This document shows positions 54,658 through 62,896 of a stretch of DNA of 64,000 bases, in pieces. The stretch spans positions 171,338 through 235,337 of the forward strand of contig CAKQWA010000002.1 of the NCBI GenBank assembly GCA_934277945.1, given 5' to 3'. Within the stretch, counting starts at the first letter, position 1. Each line of letters opens with the position of its first letter. Both the position numbers and the translations under genes were made by a program. The stretch is from an uncultured Alphaproteobacteria bacterium (lineage in GTDB: Bacteria; Pseudomonadota; Alphaproteobacteria; CAAGCB01; CAG-977). The notes under the pieces were generated by a model. The model was given only the letters and a program-made list of their open reading frames with translations, did no database searches and was not told the origin of the DNA.

Positions 54658-54743
54658 TGGTGGATGGGGGTAGATTCGAACTACCGTAGACAAAAGTCGG
54701 CAGATTTACAGTCTGCTGCCATTAACCACTCGGCCACCCATCC
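54658..54743 (-). tRNA. tRNA-Tyr (GTA anticodon)
   Basis: An 86-base class II tRNA with a long variable arm and encoded CCA. Starts GGATGGGTGGCCGAGTGG; the anticodon loop CTGTAAA gives GTA. First gene of the tRNA-Tyr/tRNA-Gly/tuf transcript. Confidence 0.97.
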
Positions 54744-54876
54744 GTTACGTTTCTTCAAACGCGGTGTTTAGTGAATAGGAAATTTTATCGCCGCTGTCAA
54801 TTAAAAAAATAAAATATCGCTGTTTTTCTTGTTTAAAAATGATACAACAAGGGAAATTTCAACGAAAGGGAAACCC

Positions 54877-55671
54877 ATGTCGAACGACAAAAATCACCGC
54901 AACGCGCGGAAAAATCGCGATTCACGTCCCGCAAACGCTTCGGGGGCTGACATCTGGCTGTACGGCTATCACGCCGTCATCGCCGCTCTGAAAAACAAGA
55001 ATCGCGCTGTTTTGCGCCTGCTGACGACGTCGGAAACGGCGAAAGAACTGGCGCAGGAGCGAATCGAGGCGCGCGTTTCGCCCGAAACCGTTTCCCGCGG
55101 GGAAATCGCGCGGTTTCTGCCCGAAGGCGCGGTGCATCAGGGAATCGCGCTGCTGACGCGCCCGCTTCCCGCTTTGGCGGTCGAGGATTTGGATTTGAGC
55201 GAAAGCGGCGTGATTGTCGTTTTGGATCAGGTGACGGATCCGCACAACGTCGGGGCGATTTTGCGCTCGGCGGCGGCGTTCGGTGCGAAAGCGGTGATTA
55301 CGCCCGAAAAGAACGCGCCGGAAATGACGGGCGTTCTGGCGAAATCGGCGTGCGGCGCGGCGGAGTGCGTTCCTTTGATATATGTGTCGAATCTGGTGCG
55401 CGCGATGAACGCGCTGAAAGAAAACGGCTGGTGGTGCGTCGGTTTGGACGGCTACGCGGATTCGGTGATGCATGAAACGGATTTGCCGGAAAAATGCGTG
55501 CTCGTCATGGGCGCGGAAGGGTCGGGATTGCGTCGGCTGACGGCGGAAAACTGCGATTTGACGGTCAAACTGCGCATCAGCGAAAAAATGGAAAGCCTGA
55601 ACGTGTCGAACGCCGCCGCCGTCGCGCTGTACGAATGTTCCCTGCAACGTCAAAAAAGAATTGCCAAATAA
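54877..55671 (+). CDS. rlmB: 23S rRNA (guanosine-2'-O-)-methyltransferase RlmB
   Basis: A 264-residue SPOUT methyltransferase that modifies G2251 of 23S rRNA. An N-terminal L30e-like domain (about 25-100, LYGYHAVIAALKN) precedes the knot domain with VVLDQVTDPHNVGAILRSAAAFG, LVMGAEGSGLRRL and SLNVSNAAAVALYE. Start at MSNDKNHRN with an AAAGGG site; the basic N-terminal extension is common. It diverges from tRNA-Tyr. Confidence 0.93.
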   Translation: MSNDKNHRNARKNRDSRPANASGADIWLYGYHAVIAALKNKNRAVLRLLTTSETAKELAQERIEARVSPETVSRGEIARFLPEGAVHQGIALLTRPLPALAVEDLDLSESGVIVVLDQVTDPHNVGAILRSAAAFGAKAVITPEKNAPEMTGVLAKSACGAAECVPLIYVSNLVRAMNALKENGWWCVGLDGYADSVMHETDLPEKCVLVMGAEGSGLRRLTAENCDLTVKLRISEKMESLNVSNAAAVALYECSLQRQKRIAK

Positions 55672-55747
55672 AAAGTTTTCGTTAAACTTCTTTTAGTTTT
55701 TTCGGGGCATTACTAAAACAATGTCTTAAAAACATGAAAGCCTCATT

Positions 55748-57262
55748 ATGTTTGATTCCTTAAAAAAATTGACGCGCGCGTCCGCGATTTCCGTTAAAAC
55801 GGCCGTAATTTCGGCGGGCGTTCTGTCCGTTCTGACGGGCGCGGCTGTTTTGACCGCGCGGACGTCCGACGCGACAATCAAGCAGGAAAGCCTCATGTTG
55901 AAAGAAAACGCCGACGGCACGCCCGCTTTGACGCAGACGTACGACGCGGCGGAATTGGCGATCGGCGCGGACGACGGGCAATCGGAAAAACAGGCGGAAA
56001 ACGCCGCTCCCGTGCCGCCGGAACTCATCCCCGATTCGCTGATAACGGCGCAAATCGGCGTCGGCGAGCCGCTTTCGGTCGTTTTGCGCAAAAAAGGCGT
56101 TCCCGCCGGCGAAATTTACAAAATCACGGAAGCGTTGTCCGACGTTTTGAATTTGAAGCAGATTCAAATCGGCGACACGGTGCAAATCGGCAAAATGAAT
56201 ATGGCGGACGGCGCCGAATCGGTCTTGTTCGTCACGCTGGAAAACCGTCACGGCTTCAAGTACACCGCCATGCGCAGCGAAGCGGATTCGTTTGAATCGT
56301 CGCTGACCGAGCCGCAAGTCGACGTGCAAATGGAGTACGCGCAGGGCGAAATCGCGGGCAATTTCCTGAATTCCGCGAAAGAGGCGGGCATCCCGACGAA
56401 CGTGGCGCAGCAAATCATCTGGGCGTTTGACGGTCCCGTCGATTTTCAGCGCGATTTGCGCAAGGGCGACAAATTTCTGGCAGTGTTCCAAAAAGAATAC
56501 AATATGCAGGGCAACCCGACGGGCAACGGATCGCTGATTTACGCGTCGTTCGATTTGAAAGTCGGCAAGCACGAACGCATTTTATATAAAGACTCCAACG
56601 GCGCGGAGGATTATTACGACGAATCGGGCAAAATCGCCCGCCGCCTGTTGAGTATGCACCCGCTGGAAAGACCGCGCGTCACGTCGTCCTACGGTCAGCG
56701 CAAGCATCCGATTCTGAAATACACGATTACGCATTGGGGAACGGACTACGGCGCGCCGATCGGTACGCCGATTCGCGCCCCCGGCGACGCGGTCGTCACC
56801 TACATGGGCACGCGCGGCGGCTACGGCAAATACATTCAGCTGAAACACAATTCCGAATACTCCACGGCGTACGGACACATGAGCCGCTTCAACGATTCGC
56901 TGAAAGTCGGACAGAGAATCAAAGCCGGACGGATTATCGGCTATGTCGGCAACACGGGACGCTCAACGGGACCGCATCTGCATTGGGAATTGATTAAGAA
57001 CGGCAAGAAAATCAATCCGACTCTGCACAAAATCACGGCAAGCCGCAAATTGCGCGGTCGCGAACTGGAAAAATTCAATCAGCACACGGCGTCTTTGAAA
57101 AACGACCTGCTGTCCTCGCCCGTTCTGGTCAAGGCGCAACCCCTGCCCGAAGACAGAAAACTGGCGTACCGTCCGGAAAAGAAAGTCAAAAAAGTCGTGC
57201 GCAAAAAAGCGGCGAGAAAGCAAAAAACCGCCGCGCGACGCACCGCGACGAAAACCCGCTGA
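55748..57262 (+). CDS. M23-family peptidoglycan endopeptidase
   Basis: A 504-residue envelope protein. It has an N-terminal membrane anchor (about 16-40), an acidic linker, an OapA/LysM-like N-domain (about 95-215), and a LytM domain (about 330-420) with the zinc residues in HWGTDYGAP, AYGHMS and GPHLHWEL all present, so it should be active on cross-links. The last 60 residues are Lys/Arg/Ala-rich and may bind wall or membrane anions. Probably a cell-separation or wall-growth hydrolase. Convergent with radC; a 7-bp inverted repeat spans both stop codons. Confidence 0.9.
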   Translation: MFDSLKKLTRASAISVKTAVISAGVLSVLTGAAVLTARTSDATIKQESLMLKENADGTPALTQTYDAAELAIGADDGQSEKQAENAAPVPPELIPDSLITAQIGVGEPLSVVLRKKGVPAGEIYKITEALSDVLNLKQIQIGDTVQIGKMNMADGAESVLFVTLENRHGFKYTAMRSEADSFESSLTEPQVDVQMEYAQGEIAGNFLNSAKEAGIPTNVAQQIIWAFDGPVDFQRDLRKGDKFLAVFQKEYNMQGNPTGNGSLIYASFDLKVGKHERILYKDSNGAEDYYDESGKIARRLLSMHPLERPRVTSSYGQRKHPILKYTITHWGTDYGAPIGTPIRAPGDAVVTYMGTRGGYGKYIQLKHNSEYSTAYGHMSRFNDSLKVGQRIKAGRIIGYVGNTGRSTGPHLHWELIKNGKKINPTLHKITASRKLRGRELEKFNQHTASLKNDLLSSPVLVKAQPLPEDRKLAYRPEKKVKKVVRKKAARKQKTAARRTATKTR

Positions 57263-57279
57263 TTGCAAAAAAACGCGGG

Positions 57280-57987
57280 TTACAGATATTTTTTCGCTTT
57301 AAAGGAAAAGTGTCCGCGCTTGGACACGATCAAGTGGTCGATCAGTTCGATATCGACGGCGTTCAGCGCGTTTTCAATCGTTTTCGTCAGTTCCAAATCG
57401 TTGCGCGAGGGCGTTAAATCGCCCGTCGGGTGATTATGCACCATGATGACGCTCGCCGCGCCCGAATCCAGACATTTTTTGACCAGTTCGCGCGGATAGA
57501 CGCTTGTGCGGTCGATTGTCCCCTCTTGCAGCACCTGCGCTTTAATCAGTTTTTTCTTCGTGTCCAGAAACAGAACGGCGAACAGTTCGATTTTGTTGCG
57601 CCCGAACGCCGTTTTGCAATAGCGGACGACTGCGTCCCAGTTGTTCAAAACGGGCTCGTCCGCCAAATCGTCCCGCCCCATGCGCACGGCGGATTCGCGC
57701 ACCGCGACAATCAGCGACGCGGCGGATTCCTTGATGCCCTTGACGCTCATCAATTCTTCGGGCGACGCGGCGAACACGCCCGCCAGCGACGAAAAACGCG
57801 AAATCAAATCTTTCGCCAAAGGCTTCACGTCGCGGCGCGGAATGGCTGTCATCAGCAGATATTCCAGCAGTTCGTAATCGGAAAAAACGCCGCCCCCGCC
57901 GCTCAACAATTTTTGACGCTGACGCTCCCGATGTCCGAGATAGTGCGGCGTTTGCATTTTTTCCAAAATTTGCTCCGGTTCAGACAT
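57280..57987 (-). CDS. radC: RadC-family JAB-domain protein
   Basis: A 235-residue RadC protein: N-terminal helix-hairpin-helix region (LAKDLISRFSSLAGVFAASPEELMSVKGI) and a C-terminal JAB metal site HNHPTGDLTPSRND, with EGTIDRTSVYPRE before it. Despite the name a DNA-repair role is unproven. It overlaps the map gene by eight bases in an sfsA-map-radC order frequently seen in Alphaproteobacteria. Confidence 0.93.
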   Translation of the reverse strand: MSEPEQILEKMQTPHYLGHRERQRQKLLSGGGGVFSDYELLEYLLMTAIPRRDVKPLAKDLISRFSSLAGVFAASPEELMSVKGIKESAASLIVAVRESAVRMGRDDLADEPVLNNWDAVVRYCKTAFGRNKIELFAVLFLDTKKKLIKAQVLQEGTIDRTSVYPRELVKKCLDSGAASVIMVHNHPTGDLTPSRNDLELTKTIENALNAVDIELIDHLIVSKRGHFSFKAKKYL

Positions 57988-58762
57988 ACGGCGGCTTGTG
58001 CCAGCCTTTCGGAGAAACGGTAAACAGTTCGTAGCCCGTTTTCGTCACCGCCAGAGAATGTTCAAACTGCGCGGAAAGCGAACGGTCGCGCGTGATTGTC
58101 GTCCAGCCGTCCGACAGCGTCAGCGTTTCGTCCGTGCCCAGATTGACCATCGGTTCGACAGTGAAGAACATTCCTTCTTTAAGTTCCAATCCCTCGTGCA
58201 TTTTGCCGTAATTCAGCACGTTCGGCGCGGTGTGGAAAACGCGTCCCAAGCCGTGCCCGCAATAATCCTTGACGACGGAACAGCGGTTCTTTTCGGCGAA
58301 TTTCTGCATGGCGTGCCCGACGTCGCCCAACGTCGCGCCCTCTTTGACCTGCTCGATGCCGCGCATCATCGTTTCGTAGGTGATGTCGATCAGCCTTTTG
58401 GCTTTGACGGGCAGTTTGCCGACGCCGAACATACGGGACGTGTCGCCGTACCAGCCGTTTAAAATGACGGTGATGTCAATGTTCAGAATATCGCCGTCTT
58501 CCAGTTTGCGATCCCCCGGAATACCGTGGCAGATGACGTGGTTTAAAGAAATGCAGGTCGCTTTCGGATAGCCGTGATAGCCCAAGCAGGCGCACACCGC
58601 GCCGTGAGATTCGATGAATTCCTGACAAATCCTGTCCAATTCGCCGGTCGTAATGCCTTTTTCGACATACGGCGTAATCATGTCCAGCACTTCGGCGGCG
58701 AGTTTGCCCGCCTTGCGCATCCCCTCGTAATCCTCTGCGGGATGAATGATGATGTTTTCCAT
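57980..58762 (-). CDS. map: Methionine aminopeptidase, type I
   Basis: Removes the N-terminal Met from new proteins. The 260-residue enzyme has the five metal ligands in ILNIDITV (Asp), GDTSRMF (Asp), GHGLGRVFH (His), FTVEPM (Glu) and AQFEHSLAV (Glu). Start at MENIIIHP; a frame five codons longer begins with TTG and is less likely. It begins 11 bases after the sfsA stop. Confidence 0.96.
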   Translation of the reverse strand: MENIIIHPAEDYEGMRKAGKLAAEVLDMITPYVEKGITTGELDRICQEFIESHGAVCACLGYHGYPKATCISLNHVICHGIPGDRKLEDGDILNIDITVILNGWYGDTSRMFGVGKLPVKAKRLIDITYETMMRGIEQVKEGATLGDVGHAMQKFAEKNRCSVVKDYCGHGLGRVFHTAPNVLNYGKMHEGLELKEGMFFTVEPMVNLGTDETLTLSDGWTTITRDRSLSAQFEHSLAVTKTGYELFTVSPKGWHKPPYV

Positions 58763-58773
58763 TTCGCACACTT

Positions 58774-59478
58774 TCAAAACATAAACGGCAATTTTGCCGC
58801 AATCACGATTCTTTCGGGGGATACACTACAACCGTAGCACAAAATTTCCAAGCCGATATCGCATAAATTTTTGATTTCTCCGACATATTCGGGATCGGCA
58901 AGCCAGTCCGCGCGCACGCCGATCGCGTCAATTCTCTGCGCCAGAAGCAACAGGACGACGCGTTCGCCCTTTCCCAAAGCGTAGCGCATCTGCGCGGCGA
59001 TGTGGCGGTGCGGCACGACGATGCCGTCCGGATAGGTCAAATCGACGTTTTTTTTGCAATACACGGAATCAATCGCGACCTTGCACATCGGGCGGCTTCT
59101 GTCCGCGGGCGTCAGGCGCATATCCAGCAAAGAGGTGTCGCTGGACGGCAAAATGCGCTCGCATTTGACGTATCCGCCCAATTCTTCGACCACGCCGTTG
59201 CGAATCCCCTCCAACACCAAATCGAAATTGTGCGTCATGTTCACGCCGACAAGCGACCCGTTCGCCGCCGACAGTTCCCATACGAAAGGAATCCGCCGTC
59301 CCGCCTTGTGATTTTGCGACACATACACGGTTGCGCCCGATTGCGTCAATCCCGTCATTTTCGACACGTTGGAGCAGTACGCCGTCGCGATTTCCCCGTT
59401 GTCGAAGCACACGTCCGCCAGCACGGTGGCGACGCGCTCTATCAGTCGGGCGGGATATAGGCGGGATTGGAAAAACAT
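58774..59478 (-). CDS. sfsA: SfsA-family protein with a degenerate nuclease site
   Basis: A 234-residue SfsA homologue, first gene of the sfsA-map-radC set. The N-terminal OB-like half is recognisable (ARLIERVATVLADVCFDNGE, CSNVSKMTGLTQSGATVYVS, WELSAANGSLVGVN). In the C-terminal nuclease half the usual C-Y-x-E-V-K-S-V motif reads CKVAIDSV, so the Glu and Lys of the PD-(D/E)xK site appear replaced by Ala and Asp, and the FPDAVTxRGxKH segment is YPDGIVVPHRHI. The fold is probably kept, but nuclease activity is doubtful. Called by family outline and gene context; the sequence is very diverged. Confidence 0.75.
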   Translation of the reverse strand: MFFQSRLYPARLIERVATVLADVCFDNGEIATAYCSNVSKMTGLTQSGATVYVSQNHKAGRRIPFVWELSAANGSLVGVNMTHNFDLVLEGIRNGVVEELGGYVKCERILPSSDTSLLDMRLTPADRSRPMCKVAIDSVYCKKNVDLTYPDGIVVPHRHIAAQMRYALGKGERVVLLLLAQRIDAIGVRADWLADPEYVGEIKNLCDIGLEILCYGCSVSPERIVIAAKLPFMF

Positions 59479-59577
59479 GGAAATCTGCCTGCAAAATATC
59501 TTTAACGTGCCGTTTTCATAAAAATATGATAAACTGCGTTCCGATATTAAAACAACGTTGAAGGAAGGTCAAAAAAT

Positions 59578-60372
59578 ATGCGACGGCTCTTGTGTTTTTT
59601 AGCGGTTTTGTCCGTTTTAACGCCCGCCCCCCTGTCAGCGCAGGAAACGCCGGCGGCGAAAAGCCCGCAGGATTTGAGCCTTTCCGTCGGTCAGGCGACT
59701 TTCTTCAAACTGACTCATTCCGAGCGCACGAAACCGAATTTTCTGGATATGGCGCTGGACGCCGCGCTGCAAAAATTCATCGCCTCGACCATTAAAAAAG
59801 GATACGAAATTTCGTATCAGTTCTTGGAAATTTTGCCCTCCGAGCAAAGCGTCGTCCTGTCGGACGTCAAATACACGCGGCGCAAGGGGTCGGGCGTTGT
59901 GGAAGTGTCGTTCGGCTCGCTGAAAGTCAACTGGTCGGACTTGATGAGTTCCCTGCAAAACAAAGCCGTGTCGTTCGGCAAACTGACGGCGGCGAACGTC
60001 AAAGCGCGGGCGACGCGCTCGAAAAACGGCGGGACGGACAAAATCGACGGAAGCGCGAAAAACATAGAGATGACAAGCGTTTTTCTGGGCGAATGCAAAA
60101 ATCTGACGCGCGTGAAGGAAGACGTGAAAGCCGATTTCACGCCCGCGGAAAGCGTGTCGGGCGGCTGCGTCGAAGCGGAAAGCGTTTTTATGACGAACGG
60201 CGCCCTGACCCGTTCCGCGCCGAAAGAAAAGTACCGCGTGGACGAAGCGCTTTTGAAAGCGGTGCTTATCCGCCTGAACGATCCGCAAAATCCGGTCGAA
60301 TTTTCAATCGGAAACGTCAACGGACAGACCGTGCGCACGGCGCAAGAATTATTTAAGGCGATAAAACAATAA
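59578..60372 (+). CDS. Exported protein of unknown function, 264 residues
   Basis: Not recognised. Signal peptide about 1-21 (ending LSA). The mature part starts with an amphipathic helix (LDMALDAALQKFIASTIKKG), followed by beta-rich sequence (ISYQFLEILPSEQSVVLSDVKYTRRK, VVEVSFGSLKVNWSDL), which looks like a lipid- or scaffold-binding periplasmic fold, similar in feel to YdgA/AsmA-like domains, though this is a guess. Two Cys (about 180, 203) may pair. An AAGGAAGG site precedes the ATG. Upstream gap of about 100 bases is divergent from sfsA. Confidence 0.65.
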   Translation: MRRLLCFLAVLSVLTPAPLSAQETPAAKSPQDLSLSVGQATFFKLTHSERTKPNFLDMALDAALQKFIASTIKKGYEISYQFLEILPSEQSVVLSDVKYTRRKGSGVVEVSFGSLKVNWSDLMSSLQNKAVSFGKLTAANVKARATRSKNGGTDKIDGSAKNIEMTSVFLGECKNLTRVKEDVKADFTPAESVSGGCVEAESVFMTNGALTRSAPKEKYRVDEALLKAVLIRLNDPQNPVEFSIGNVNGQTVRTAQELFKAIKQ

Positions 60373-60446
60373 AAGTTTTTGTCTTTTGACGGAAAATTAC
60401 TTAAAATGAAGCCGCGTAAGTTCATCTGAGTGCAAAGGCTTTTTTC

Positions 60447-61340
60447 ATGGATACATCCGAATTGATCATTTTGCGTTCCGGCGATATGGCGGCGGGCATA
60501 GCGGCGCAAGCCGGCGGCAGCGTCGCTTATTGGCGGCAAAACGGCACGGATTTGCTCCGTCCCGCGACAAAAGAGGCTTTGGAAAAAAATCAGGCGGACG
60601 CGACGGGTATGTTCCCGCTGGTGCCGTATTCCAACCGCATCCGCGGCGGGTCTTTCATCTACTGGGGCGTGCGGCGCAAAGTGCCGAAAAATCATCCCTT
60701 GGTGGACGATCCGCTCCACGGCGAAGGCTGGATGACCGCGTGGACGGTGCAGGCGCAATCGGACGATTCGGCGTCCCTGTGCTTCGACCACAACGGCAAA
60801 ACGGGCTTTCCGTTCGCTTATCACGCGCAGGAAACGTTCTCCTTGACGCCGGATTCGCTGAAAGTCGTCATGAAACTGACGAATACGGGCGGCATCCCGA
60901 TGCCCTGCGGCTTGGGGATGCATCCGTATTTTCCGAAAACGAACGACGCCGTCGTCACGTTCAAAACCCGCACCGTATGGGCGCACGAAGGCATGATCGC
61001 GTCAGACAAGCCGATCAAAACCCCCGCGGATTTGCAGTTTTCAAACGGCATCCGCCCGTCGTCCGTCACGCTGGACACCTGCTTCGGCGGATGCGACGGC
61101 AAGGTGCTGATCGAATACCCTGAACAAAAGCGTAAATTGACAATCACGGCGCAAAGCGACTTTAATCACACGGTTGTTTGGACGCCCGAAAACGCGGACT
61201 TTTTCTGCGTCGAGCCCGTCACAAACGCCAACGACGCGTTCAACTTGGCTTCGCACGGCGTGACGGGAACGGGCATTAAAACGCTCGAACCGTCCGAAAG
61301 CCTGACGGAAACAATCACGTTCACCGCCGCCGCGCTGTAA
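60447..61340 (+). CDS. Aldose 1-epimerase family protein
   Basis: A 297-residue GalM-like mutarotase; interconverts sugar anomers. The hallmarks are FPLVPYSNRIRGG (substrate Arg/Asn), DPLHGEGWMTAW (catalytic His of the first site), CGLGMHPYFP (second His) and, near the end, the catalytic Glu in FFCVEPVTNANDAF. Followed after 16 bases by pyk on the same strand, so it may be co-transcribed with this glycolytic gene. Confidence 0.9.
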   Translation: MDTSELIILRSGDMAAGIAAQAGGSVAYWRQNGTDLLRPATKEALEKNQADATGMFPLVPYSNRIRGGSFIYWGVRRKVPKNHPLVDDPLHGEGWMTAWTVQAQSDDSASLCFDHNGKTGFPFAYHAQETFSLTPDSLKVVMKLTNTGGIPMPCGLGMHPYFPKTNDAVVTFKTRTVWAHEGMIASDKPIKTPADLQFSNGIRPSSVTLDTCFGGCDGKVLIEYPEQKRKLTITAQSDFNHTVVWTPENADFFCVEPVTNANDAFNLASHGVTGTGIKTLEPSESLTETITFTAAAL

Positions 61341-61356
61341 TTTAACAGGATTTAAC

Positions 61357-62772
61357 ATGAAACATTCTTTTACAAAAATCGTTGCCACGCTGGGTCCCGC
61401 GTCCAACACGAAAGAGATCATTCGCGCTTTGGCGCAAGAGGGCGTCAGCGTTTTCCGCCTGAATTTCAGTCACGGGTCGCACGACGACCACCGCCGCAAC
61501 GTCGGCTTCATCCGCGAAGTCGAAAAGGAAATCGGCAGACCTATCGGCATTTTGTGCGACTTGCAGGGTCCCAAACTGCGCATCGGCACGTTTAAAAACG
61601 ACGACATCGTGCTGGCGGAGGGCGACAAGTTCCGCTTGGACATGAATCCCGAAGCGGGCGATGAAACGCGCGTGTGCCTGCCGCACCCCGAAATTTTCAA
61701 AGCGATGGTCAAGGGCATGGATTTGCTGGTCAACGACGGCATCATCCGCCTGAAAGTCGACGCGTTCGGCCCCGATTTCGCCGACACGACGGTCGTGACG
61801 GGCGGCAGATTGTCAAACAAAAAAGGCGTCAACGTCCCCGGCGTCCCCCTGCCGATCAATTCGCTGACCGAAAAAGACCGCAACGATTTGGAAGCCGCGC
61901 TGGGCATGGGTGTGGACTACATCGGGCTGTCTTTCGTGCAGAATCCCGAAGATGTGCTGATTGCGAAATACCTGATTCAGAATCGCGCGGCGATTATCTC
62001 GAAAATCGAAAAACCGTCCGCGCTGGAACACTTGGAAGAAATCATCCGCCTGTCAGACGGCGTAATGATCGCGCGCGGCGATTTGGGCGTGGAACTGCCG
62101 CCCGAAAAAGTGCCTTTGCTGCAAAAACGCATTATCAGCGTGTGCCGCAAAGCCAATAAACCCGTCATTGTCGCGACGCAGATGCTTGAATCCATGGTCG
62201 TGAATCCGACGCCGACGCGCGCGGAAGTGTCCGACGTGGCGAACGCGGTTTTCGACGCGGTCGACGCGGTGATGCTGTCGGCGGAAACGGCGGCGGGCAA
62301 GTACCCCGTCGAAGCCGTGCGGCTGATGGATAAAATCATCATGGAAACCGAATCGGGCGATTTGTACCAGAAATTTTTGGACGCCGCCCGCCTGCCGCCC
62401 GACGAAACGACCGAAAGCGCGATTACGGCAAGCGCGCGCGTAACGGCGCAGAATCTGCGCGACGCAAAAGCGATCGTATCGTATACGATTTCCGGCATGA
62501 CCGCCGCCCGCGTGTCGCGCGAACGCCCGAAATTGCCGATTCTGTGCATGACTCCCGACATCAACGTCGCCAGACGCATGGCGCTGTTCTGGGGCGTCGA
62601 GGGCTTCGTGTCCGAAAAAATGGAAATCCTGCTGGACGTCGGCAAAAAAGCGAACGAATTGTGCAAGGAAATGTTCGACGCGAAAACCGACGATAAAATG
62701 ATTATCACAGCGGGCATCCCGTTCAACGTCACGGGCAATACGAACATTCTGCTCGTGGTCAACATCGTGTAA
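61357..62772 (+). CDS. pyk: Pyruvate kinase
   Basis: Last step of glycolysis: phosphoenolpyruvate and ADP to pyruvate and ATP. The 471-residue protein starts TKIVATLGPASN with FRLNFSHGSHDDH, has the active-site IISKIEKPSALEHLEEI and MIARGDLGVELP segments, and MLSAETAAGKYPVEAV. The C-domain is regular. A terminator follows 25 bases after the stop. Confidence 0.98.
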   Translation: MKHSFTKIVATLGPASNTKEIIRALAQEGVSVFRLNFSHGSHDDHRRNVGFIREVEKEIGRPIGILCDLQGPKLRIGTFKNDDIVLAEGDKFRLDMNPEAGDETRVCLPHPEIFKAMVKGMDLLVNDGIIRLKVDAFGPDFADTTVVTGGRLSNKKGVNVPGVPLPINSLTEKDRNDLEAALGMGVDYIGLSFVQNPEDVLIAKYLIQNRAAIISKIEKPSALEHLEEIIRLSDGVMIARGDLGVELPPEKVPLLQKRIISVCRKANKPVIVATQMLESMVVNPTPTRAEVSDVANAVFDAVDAVMLSAETAAGKYPVEAVRLMDKIIMETESGDLYQKFLDAARLPPDETTESAITASARVTAQNLRDAKAIVSYTISGMTAARVSRERPKLPILCMTPDINVARRMALFWGVEGFVSEKMEILLDVGKKANELCKEMFDAKTDDKMIITAGIPFNVTGNTNILLVVNIV

Positions 62773-62793
62773 CATCCGCATCTCATAACCCCG

Positions 62794-62820
62794 AAAACCC
62801 CGCAAACGCGGGGTTTTTCG
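62794..62820 (+). terminator. Intrinsic terminator of pyk
   Basis: Stem CCCCGC / GCGGGG with an AAAC loop, extended by AAAA/TTTT pairs and ending in TTTTTCG. Short, strong and close to the pyk stop codon. Confidence 0.9.
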
Positions 62821-62830
62821 TTTAAGTAAA

Positions 62831-62878
62831 GGCGGCGAACCGAAGGCTCCCATGCGACTGTGATATCAGTCCGCCGCC
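62831..62878 (-). other. Compact structured element, three-way-junction-like
   Basis: On the minus strand, GGCGGCG and CGCCGCC-type ends form an outer stem of six to seven pairs enclosing two hairpins: GACTG-ATATCA-CAGTC (perfect) and GAGCC-TTC-GGTTC (one G-U pair that only exists on the minus strand). It begins 18 bases after the stop of the Cys-rich gene and is followed by TTTACTT. It may be a 3' stability element or a branched terminator of that transcript. Found by eye; no RNA family recognised. Confidence 0.4.
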
Positions 62879-62896
62879 CGCGCCTTTCAGCGCATC

